In this document: in pieces, positions 1 through 4,805 of the stretch
Layout of the letters: every line of letters begins with the position of its first letter
Numbering within the stretch: the first letter of the stretch is position 1
NCBI GenBank assembly: GCA_900762805.1
Contig: CAAFHY010000186.1
Span: 1-11,569, forward strand
Direction of reading: 5' to 3'
Origin: Oscillospiraceae bacterium
GTDB taxonomy: Bacteria > Bacillota > Clostridia > Oscillospirales > Ruminococcaceae
Length of the DNA: 11,569 bases
Translations under genes and position numbers: made by a program
Notes under the pieces: model-generated
Seen by the model: only the letters and a program-made list of their open reading frames with translations
What the model was told of the DNA's origin: nothing
Database searches by the model: none

Positions 1-80
1 ATGGTAGCAAGAACAGCATCCCTATTCTGCGAGGAATCACAATACATTTTGACAATGCTTAATACATCAATGGTAAACAT
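1..80 (-). CDS. Partial hypothetical protein, N-terminus only
   Basis: An ATG at 80-78 opens a frame that runs off the left edge after 26 codons without a stop. The product starts MFTIDVLSIVKMYCDSSQNR, and I do not recognise it. A strong purine-rich ribosome binding site (AAAGGGGGG) lies just upstream. The stop codon of the preceding minus-strand frame (85-83) is only 2 bases from this ATG, so the two frames look translationally coupled, as in tightly packed operons of conjugative or plasmid-derived elements. That origin is inference; no mobility domain can be seen in so short a fragment. Confidence 0.5.
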   Translation of the reverse strand, partial: MFTIDVLSIVKMYCDSSQNRDAVLAT

Positions 81-82
81 TA

Positions 83-502
83 TTATTCCCCCCTTTCTGT
101 TGTCTTGTCGTGCTGGGGCTGATCGGAAGCGTGGGAACTGCTGCGCCGGTCAGCTTCGGCCTGTGCTGCGGCCATGCGCTCTTTCATGCTCATTTTCTTT
201 TGCGGTTCCTGTGCCGTCTTTGGCGGCTCTTTGCCCTGATCTCGAAATCCAAGCTGTTTCCTCGTCTTTTCCCGGTCAAGGTCAATATCACCGTCAAACC
301 GGACTGTATATGGCCCGCCGCTTTGGCAGGGCTTGCCTTTTGGGGCGGTCTCCCGCTGCCGCACTGCCCCTTGAACGGGTCTGTTCTGCCGCGCCGTTCG
401 GCTGATCTCATGCTTTCCGGCGGCCTGCTGTATTCTGCCTGCTTTGGCTGCGCCGTGCGGCCCTTGCAGCCGGTTTTCCGCCGTCAGTGCCGTCTGGCAT
501 TG
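83..502 (-). pseudogene. Probable gene remnant (C-terminal part of an unknown protein)
   Basis: One minus-strand frame is open from 502 to the TAA at 85-83. Its only usual start is GTG at 364, which would give 93 residues. The last part looks like real protein: a motif around PYTVRFDGDIDLDREKTRK is followed by a charged helical tail (MSMKERMAAAQAEADRR) and a hydrophilic end. The upstream part of this frame is unconvincing, whereas another frame over about 470-375 carries a better protein-like stretch (QAEYSRPPESMRSAERRGR). The simplest reading is one gene broken by indels, with its 3' end still joined to the next gene. The family is unknown to me; a mobile-element accessory gene is a guess. 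The alternative is that the 93-residue GTG frame is an intact small gene. Confidence 0.4.
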
Positions 503-830
503 CTATTATTGCTTGTGGTTATCTGGCTTTAGCTTTATTTGATCAGCGGCTTATGCGCCGTGAGCCCCGCGCTTTTGGCCCTGACGGCGTTTTCCATTGA
601 ACATTGCAGAGGGGTGCGGCGGCTTGCCCGCGCACCGTATGGCCGCCTGGAGCCGGCACGGCGGGGTCGCTGCCCTTGCGGGATACCGGCCGGGCAGCTA
701 CGAAAGGGCCGCCCCGTCAGCACATGGGGCGGCCCTTTCGCGGAAGGTAACTCACTGCTTGCTCCCCTCTTTTTCTATAACGGCTGCCTCCTGTTGACCT
801 CATCTGGAAGCATCCCTCAGCAAATAGTGA
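503..830. other. Spacer without convincing gene
   Basis: No frame here has a good start, ribosome binding site and protein-like composition together. A minus-strand frame at 723-535 (62 codons, GTG start) begins inside the hairpin at 701-740 and has no ribosome binding site. Its tail (MENAVRAKSAGLTAHKPLIK) looks somewhat protein-like and could be another remnant of the decayed minus-strand operon. Confidence 0.4.
701..740. terminator. Perfect 15-bp hairpin, terminator-like
   Basis: The arms 701-715 (CGAAAGGGCCGCCCC) and 726-740 are exact reverse complements around a 10-base loop. The A/T-ended, GC-rich stem resembles a bidirectional intrinsic terminator, with AAAGGG on one side and CCCTTT on the other. 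No clear T-tract follows on either strand, so terminator function is inferred from shape only. It separates the minus-strand remnants on the left from the regulator gene on the right. Confidence 0.5.
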
Positions 831-846
831 AGTTATTATAACTCTA
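831..846. promoter_or_regulatory. Operator-like site 1 upstream of the RHH regulator
   Basis: AGTTATTATAACTCTA contains the inverted repeat AGTTA-N3-TAACT. It matches a second site at 892-907 in 14 of 16 bases. A related half-site, ATAGCTCT, lies at 849-856, exactly 11 bp after the ATAACTCT of this site (838-845), which puts both on the same face of the helix. It sits upstream of the predicted -35 box. Confidence 0.5.
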
Positions 847-859
847 TTATAGCTCTGTT

Positions 860-889
860 TTGGGAATAAAGCAAGCATGTGTTTAGAAT
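860..889 (+). promoter_or_regulatory. Predicted sigma-A-type promoter of the RHH regulator
   Basis: TTGGGA (860-865) and TAGAAT (884-889) are separated by 18 bases; they deviate from the consensus by two and one bases. Transcription would start near 896, about 23 bases before the ATG and inside operator-like site 2. This is the expected layout for autorepression. Confidence 0.5.
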
Positions 890-891
890 AA

Positions 892-907
892 AGTTAAAAT
901 AACTCTA
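892..907. promoter_or_regulatory. Operator-like site 2 overlapping the RHH transcription start
   Basis: AGTTAAAATAACTCTA repeats site 1 (831-846) with only the central bases changed, keeping the AGTTA-N3-TAACT dyad and the CTCTA extension. Centre-to-centre distance to site 1 is 61 bp. It covers the predicted transcription start and ends just before the ribosome binding site AGGAG (909-913). It is probably bound by the small regulator encoded immediately downstream. Confidence 0.55.
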
Positions 908-918
908 CAGGAGCTTGC

Positions 919-1095
919 ATGATGAACAAGGATAATGAAAAGCATTTCGGTCTGCGGGTCGATGCCGCAACGCTGGCAAAGTTCCGCTATGTCTGCGGGT
1001 ATGAGGGCCGCTCGGCCAATGCCCAGCTGATCCAGCTGATGCGGAGATTTATCAGCGACTATGAAAAGGAGCATGGCCCCATCGAGCTGGAGTAG
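919..1095 (+). CDS. Arc-type ribbon-helix-helix DNA-binding protein
   Basis: This 58-residue protein has the pattern of the phage P22 Arc repressor family: a short strand (HFGLRVD), helix A (TLAKFRYVCGYE), the turn GRSANAQ, and helix B (LIQLMRRFISDYEKEHG). Arc has the comparable F-x-L-R strand and a GRS-x-N turn. Such proteins bind DNA as dimers through the strand and usually repress their own gene. AGGAG at 909-913 serves the tandem ATG codons at 919 and 922; the second has the better spacing (8 bases against 5), so the true start may be 922. The gene stands alone between spacers, with two operator-like sites around its promoter. Its target beyond itself is unknown. It was probably passed over by ORF callers because of its size. 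Confidence 0.8.
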   Translation: MMNKDNEKHFGLRVDAATLAKFRYVCGYEGRSANAQLIQLMRRFISDYEKEHGPIELE

Positions 1096-1394
1096 GAGAG
1101 CGCTGTTCCGTCTGCTTGCCCATAGACAGCGATGCCCTGCACCGCGGCCGGCGTCCTTTTCCGCGGCGCTCAAATCAGGCCCCGCCGCGTGAACGGCTGC
1201 CGTCTGAAAGAAGAGAGGAGTCAAGCCTAAAAGCAGCCGTCCGCTTCGCCGTCCAAGCACCTGCCGCGGCGCACCGATCAGGCCGCCGCGGTGAACAGCC
1301 TGCCATTCAAAAGATGCAATGAGGCAGCTTCAGAGGCTGCCGCTTCGCCGTCCGAGCGCCTGCCATAGCAGAAGCGTTTTCCCCTGAATAGCTG
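1096..1394. other. Intergenic spacer with degenerate repeats
   Basis: No gene is supported here. The minus-strand frame covering 883-1260 is the antisense of the regulator. The spacer is filled mainly by a degenerate ~100-bp repeat (1174-1380) and by a small hairpin with arms GGCAGC (1323-1328) and GCTGCC (1336-1341). Confidence 0.5.
1174..1380. repeat. Two degenerate tandem copies of a ~100-bp unit
   Basis: Copy 1 covers about 1174-1276 and copy 2 about 1277-1380. Two blocks are shared in the same order: ATCAGGCC..GCCGCG..TGAAC..TGCC (1174 and 1277) and CCGCTTCGCCGTCC plus AGC.CCTGCC (1241-1265 and 1340-1364, 23 of 25 bases identical). The sequence between the blocks has diverged. A weaker third copy may lie around 1105-1173. 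No conserved reading frame runs through it, so it is more likely a noncoding interspersed repeat or duplicated spacer than a protein repeat. Confidence 0.5.
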
Positions 1395-1428
1395 AAAAAA
1401 CGGGCCGCTGCCAATGGCAGCGGCCCGT
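1395..1428 (-). terminator. Intrinsic terminator of the beta-helix surface protein gene
   Basis: A 13-bp GC-rich perfect stem (1400-1412 with 1416-1428, arm ACGGGCCGCTGCC) has a 3-base loop. Read on the minus strand it is followed by TTTTTT (complement of the A-tract 1395-1400). This is a textbook rho-independent terminator, placed 38 bases after the ORF stop at 1466 and 102 bases after the stop in the restored frame (1532-1530). Confidence 0.85.
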
Positions 1429-1465
1429 CCTGTCTGTTCAGCCTGTTACGGCGGCTTTACAGAGC

Positions 1466-4400
1466 TCAGCTTCTGCGGCGGCGGGCGCTCGGCAAAAATG
1501 CCGCGTACCGTCCCCGCCGGCTTATCGCGTTATTTATAAAAGCGTTTTCTGGACCTGCGCATCCCTGTGAGGAGGCAGAACGCGCCCAGCAGCGCCAGCA
1601 CCGGAACCGGCCACCAGAGCATACCCGTTTTGGGAAGAATGGGGCCGTCTTTTTCCCATGTGCCGTGTAGGTGACGTTTCCGGTCACCTTTTCAGCGACC
1701 TCAGGGGCCCAGCCGGTGAACTTGTAGCCCTTGCGCTTTGGCGTGCCTTCGAAAGCCGGGGTCTCGTCGCCGTCAACCAGACCGGGGTGAACGTCATCGG
1801 CAAAAACCTCCTCGCCGCCAACGCCGCCGGTATAGGTGACGGTGTAGGTCGGCACCATGCGGTTATGGCAGACATTGGCCGGGATCAGGATGTTGGGCTT
1901 GCCGCCGACCGTAACGTCGATATTGCCGGTGGTGGCAAGCTCGTCGTTGGCGGTGAAATCGTCGGCAGCCAGAACGCCGATGCCGTCAAGCGTCATGACC
2001 ATCTTGTCGGCTGCCGCGACTGCCTCCTCCCAGTTGGCGGTCAGGCGGCAGGGGACGGTGATGGTGTGGCCGTCCGCGCTGACAACAATGTTGTCGGCAT
2101 CGGCCTCCAGCAGCCCGCCGCCGTCAAAGGTGAAGAGATATTTTCCGTTCTCGCTTTTGGCCGTCAGACGGTCGTCCAGCTCGACGACATACTTCAGGTC
2201 AATGCTGAAATCGTTCGGCGAGAGAGCGGCGGCCTTGACCATCGAGAGCAGACTCTGCGACATGGTGTAGGTGGCCCTGTAGGGGACGTCGTAGCTTTCA
2301 GCCGTTTTGTCCTGCCGGATGACAGGCAGCGATGTGGTGATAACGACCTTGCCCCAGTCGGCCGTGGGCTGCACCAGCGCCACGGCGCAGCCGTTGGTCT
2401 GCGCGCTGGGGATGGAAACCGTGATGACGGTGCCGCCGTCAGCTGTGCTGACCTCGGTGTTGTATACGCTGACCCTGCCGCCGGTGACGGGGTTGCCGTC
2501 CTCGCCGGTTTCAACGACCAGCGCGTATACCGGCATTTCGGCATTGGGCGTCAGACCGCCGACTGTCAGCGTCGTGCGGCTGCCGCGCTGCATCCAGAAG
2601 GTGGCCAGCGGGGCCGCCCAGCCTTTGGCGGCCGCCTCGGTTTTGAGAGCGGTGACACTGCTGGGGCTGGCGTTGCCGAGCTTGATGTCGATGCTGCTGT
2701 CAGACGGGGTAACGGTCTTGCTGTCCTGCTGGAAGGTAATGGCCTTGTTGCCGAGCGTGACATTGGCGGTGATGAACAGGTTACGGTCGGGCCGGCCGTA
2801 CAGGTCGGTCGCCGCGTTGCCGCCTTTGTTGCGAATGGCGATGTCGTTGGACTGCCCACCCTCAGCGGCCGCGCCCTCGTCCGAAAGCGTAACGGCGGCG
2901 TTCTGCCGGTTGCCGGTGATGGTGCCGCCCGTCAGAACGACGTTGGGGACACCGCCTTTATAGTTGCCGGCCTCGTAGTTGATGCCGCCGCCCAGCAGAG
3001 CCGATGCGTTGCCGCTGATGGTGCCGCCCTCAACGATAAGAGTGCCGCCGCGGCGCACATAGAAGCCGCCGCCCTCCTGTTTGGCGATGTTGTCGGTCAC
3101 GAGGCCGCCCTTCATGATGAAGGTGCCGACGCTGACCATGACGCCGCCGCCCGTCTCTTTCGAATAATTGCGGCAGATTTCAGCGCCTTCATACATGGTG
3201 ACCGTCGAAAGGCCGAGGTTGTTGGCCATAGCCAGCGCGCCGCCGCGGTCAGAGGCGATATTGTCGTTGATCTTGCCGTAAATATGCAGCTGGCCGCCGG
3301 TGCCCTGTGAGTAGATCGTGCCGTAGCCGGTGTGGTTGTGGTGGATATTGGCATTCGCGCCGAGCGTGACGTTGAAATTGTCGCCCTGCACGTTGAGAGC
3401 GTTCATGGTGCCGTTGTTGCCGGTGATCTCGCCGTCGATCAACACCACGCCGGCTCCCTGGACGGCCACAGCCGTGGTATTCTGGGTGTTTTTGATGACC
3501 GCGCCCTTCTCCATGGTCAGATCGCAGCCATGCGTGACGACAGCGCTGCCGCCGCCGGAGCAGCCGTCGATAACGGCCGTGGCGGTCAGTGTGCCGGCGG
3601 CGCCGCTGCGCAGGTGGAGGGCGCAGCCCGCACTGCCCTGCCACATGGCATCCTTGAGCCCCTTGATGCCGCTGATGCTGCCGCCGAGGCTGATGCTGCC
3701 GCCGTCGGCATAGACGGCGCGCCCGACCATATCCTTGATTTCGGAGCCGGACTCCGTGATCAGCCCGCCGCCCTGCGTCCAGACAGCGCCGGCCGGGCCA
3801 TTACTGCCGTCCGGGCCCTTTTCGCGGGTCGTAACGGTGGTGTCGGTGATCAGGCTGCCCGCCTTCATGATGACGACGGCCTTGTTGGTGACGCGGACGG
3901 CTGACATCCCGCCGTAGTTGAGCAGACAGGCGCCCTCGTCCAGCGTGATGGAGCAGTCCTCGGTCGCGTTGGAGGCGATGATGGCGTCCTGCACATATTT
4001 GAGGTTGTCCTCGCAGCCCTCGCCGCTGATGGCCTGTGCGAACACGGTGCCCTCATGCTTGCCCTGATCGTCAAAGGTGATGTTGGTGAGCGTCAGACTG
4101 GCTGAGCCCTGGCTGGTTTGGATCTCAACCATAGTCGGGTTGTAGCAGCTGCGCGCCGGATCGGACAGTGTGCTGAAGCCGTCTCCCCTTGTGACGGTCC
4201 AGCTGCCGTTAAGGCTGGTGATGGTTACATTTTTGCTGTAGAAGCGCGCACAGGCCGTTGATGTCAGATCGCTCATGACGTAGACAACATAGTCCTTGGC
4301 GCTGCCGCTGTTGACCAGCTCGGCCGCTTTGGCCAGCGTGGCGACAGCCTCAGCTTCCGTGCTCCCGCTTTTGGTGTCGTCTCCCGCTGCGCTGACGTAA

Positions 4401-4492
4401 ATGGCGGCAGGCGCATCGCCGGCCAGCGCTGTCAACGACAGCAGACAGACCAACAGAAGCAGAGACAATAATACCGCTGTAGCTTTTTTCAT
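1466..4492 (-). CDS. Secreted beta-helix surface protein, anchor frameshifted
   Basis: The 1008-residue frame starts with a signal peptide (MKKATAVLLSLLLLVCLLS, likely cleaved after ALA). A region opening with IYVSAAGDDTKSGS, typical of beta-helix surface proteins, follows. Residues ~90-560 carry repeated GGxI and xGN-type turns (for example GGTISGN, GGTITGN), indicating a right-handed parallel beta-helix. Residues ~560-880 are beta-rich with no family I can name. Residues ~886-945 form an InlB-type B repeat (YTVTYTGGVG ... GYKFTGWAPEV ... YTAH). After His945 the frame turns into Arg/Cys-rich sequence, while the -1 frame reads an LPKTG anchor (separate entry), so the original protein was probably 987 residues. 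ATG at 4492 is chosen because AAAGGA lies 8 bases upstream; the in-frame extension to 4627 covers the promoter. Likely a cell-wall adhesin or matrix-binding protein; ligand unknown. Confidence 0.75.
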   Translation of the reverse strand: MKKATAVLLSLLLLVCLLSLTALAGDAPAAIYVSAAGDDTKSGSTEAEAVATLAKAAELVNSGSAKDYVVYVMSDLTSTACARFYSKNVTITSLNGSWTVTRGDGFSTLSDPARSCYNPTMVEIQTSQGSASLTLTNITFDDQGKHEGTVFAQAISGEGCEDNLKYVQDAIIASNATEDCSITLDEGACLLNYGGMSAVRVTNKAVVIMKAGSLITDTTVTTREKGPDGSNGPAGAVWTQGGGLITESGSEIKDMVGRAVYADGGSISLGGSISGIKGLKDAMWQGSAGCALHLRSGAAGTLTATAVIDGCSGGGSAVVTHGCDLTMEKGAVIKNTQNTTAVAVQGAGVVLIDGEITGNNGTMNALNVQGDNFNVTLGANANIHHNHTGYGTIYSQGTGGQLHIYGKINDNIASDRGGALAMANNLGLSTVTMYEGAEICRNYSKETGGGVMVSVGTFIMKGGLVTDNIAKQEGGGFYVRRGGTLIVEGGTISGNASALLGGGINYEAGNYKGGVPNVVLTGGTITGNRQNAAVTLSDEGAAAEGGQSNDIAIRNKGGNAATDLYGRPDRNLFITANVTLGNKAITFQQDSKTVTPSDSSIDIKLGNASPSSVTALKTEAAAKGWAAPLATFWMQRGSRTTLTVGGLTPNAEMPVYALVVETGEDGNPVTGGRVSVYNTEVSTADGGTVITVSIPSAQTNGCAVALVQPTADWGKVVITTSLPVIRQDKTAESYDVPYRATYTMSQSLLSMVKAAALSPNDFSIDLKYVVELDDRLTAKSENGKYLFTFDGGGLLEADADNIVVSADGHTITVPCRLTANWEEAVAAADKMVMTLDGIGVLAADDFTANDELATTGNIDVTVGGKPNILIPANVCHNRMVPTYTVTYTGGVGGEEVFADDVHPGLVDGDETPAFEGTPKRKGYKFTGWAPEVAEKVTGNVTYTAHGKKTAPFFPKRVCSGGRFRCWRCWARSASSQGCAGPENAFINNAISRRGRYAAFLPSARRRRS
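1530..1657 (-). other. Out-of-frame LPKTG cell-wall anchor of the beta-helix protein
   Basis: In the -1 frame relative to the upstream ORF this segment reads EKDGPILPKTG, the hydrophobic segment MLWWPVPVLALLGAFCLL and a basic tail (RRSRKRFYK), then TAA at 1532-1530. That is a complete sortase substrate signal. Adding one T on the minus strand between 1657 and 1658 would turn CAT GGG AAA into CAT TGG GAA AAA and restore YTAHW, the usual end of InlB B repeats, directly joined to the anchor. A one-base deletion or sequencing error is the simplest cause. A -1 slip on the adjacent AAA AAG is possible but less likely. Confidence 0.85.
1581..1619 (-). repeat. Anchor-coding repeat, copy A
   Basis: These 39 bases match 4854-4892 in 37 positions and code for LWWPVPVLALLGA, the membrane part of the LPXTG anchor. 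The same orientation and identical codons point to recent duplication or gene conversion between the two surface-protein genes. Confidence 0.8.
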
Positions 4493-4608
4493 AGATTCTT
4501 TCCTTTCTTGATAGACTTGATTTATTTCAGATAATGCTGCGCACAACAGCACAGTCAACGCCCTCTTTGGCCCTCTTTTGGTAGCGGTGCAGCAGTTATC
4601 CAACGTAT

Positions 4609-4637
4609 ATTTTAGCACGCGGCGCAAGGGAATGCAA
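4609..4637 (-). promoter_or_regulatory. Predicted sigma-A promoter of the beta-helix protein gene
   Basis: On the minus strand TTGCAT (4637-4632), a 17-base spacer and TAAAAT (4614-4609) form a near-consensus promoter. Transcription would start near 4602, giving a leader of about 110 bases. The leader contains a tandem CCAAAAGAGGG/CCAAAGAGGG and complementary TGCTGC/GCAGCA segments that could pair, but no known riboswitch pattern. Confidence 0.7.
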
Positions 4638-4643
4638 TATATG

Positions 4644-4667
4644 TATTACATTTGTACAACTGTAATA
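4644..4667. promoter_or_regulatory. 24-bp palindromic operator upstream of the -35 box
   Basis: The sequence TATTACA-N-TTGTACAA-N-TGTAATA is symmetric in 11 of 12 base pairs (only 4651/4660 mismatch). It is centred near -53 from the predicted start and ends 6 bp before the -35 hexamer. A dimeric regulator is expected. The position suits an activator, or a repressor acting by bending or partial overlap. The regulator is not identifiable here; the site does not resemble the AGTTA-N3-TAACT sites of the small RHH gene. Confidence 0.65.
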
Positions 4668-4736
4668 TAAAGCCGGGGAGCATGACACACCGCAGTCCGA
4701 AGTCCGATTCCCGGTCGGTCGGCGAGGCGCGAAAGC

Positions 4737-4770
4737 AAAAAGCGGGGGCGCTGTCATCGACAGCGCCCCC
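4737..4770 (-). terminator. Intrinsic terminator of the VWA adhesin gene
   Basis: A perfect 12-bp stem (4744-4755 with 4759-4770, arm GGGGGCGCTGTC) has a 3-base loop. On the minus strand it is followed by GCTTTTTGC. It lies 35 bases beyond the TAA of the adhesin gene and upstream of the next gene's promoter, so the two surface-protein genes are separate transcription units. Confidence 0.85.
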
Positions 4771-4805
4771 GGCGGTCAGCTGTTTGATTAGCAGGACAGC
4801 CGCTG

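Noticed and set aside
883..1260. 125-codon minus-strand frame around 1000
   Set aside because: Antisense to the RHH regulator and running through its promoter and the repeat region; no ribosome binding site.
1174..1380. CRISPR array
   Set aside because: Only two degenerate units of ~100 bp without short identical repeats or uniform spacers, and no cas genes.
1658..3310. 550-codon plus-strand frame opposite the beta-helix gene
   Set aside because: It is antisense to a gene with signal peptide, domain structure, promoter and terminator. Its composition (Gly/Ala/Asp/Arg/Val-rich, no motif) is what the GC-rich codon use of the minus strand produces.
4493..4608. Riboswitch in the leader of the beta-helix gene
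   Set aside because: The leader has a few complementary segments but none of the conserved cores of known riboswitch classes that I can recognise.
4493..4627. 45-residue N-terminal extension of the beta-helix protein (GTG at 4627)
   Set aside because: It would code through the predicted -10 box and leader, and would place the signal peptide internally; ATG at 4492 has a proper ribosome binding site and signal peptide.
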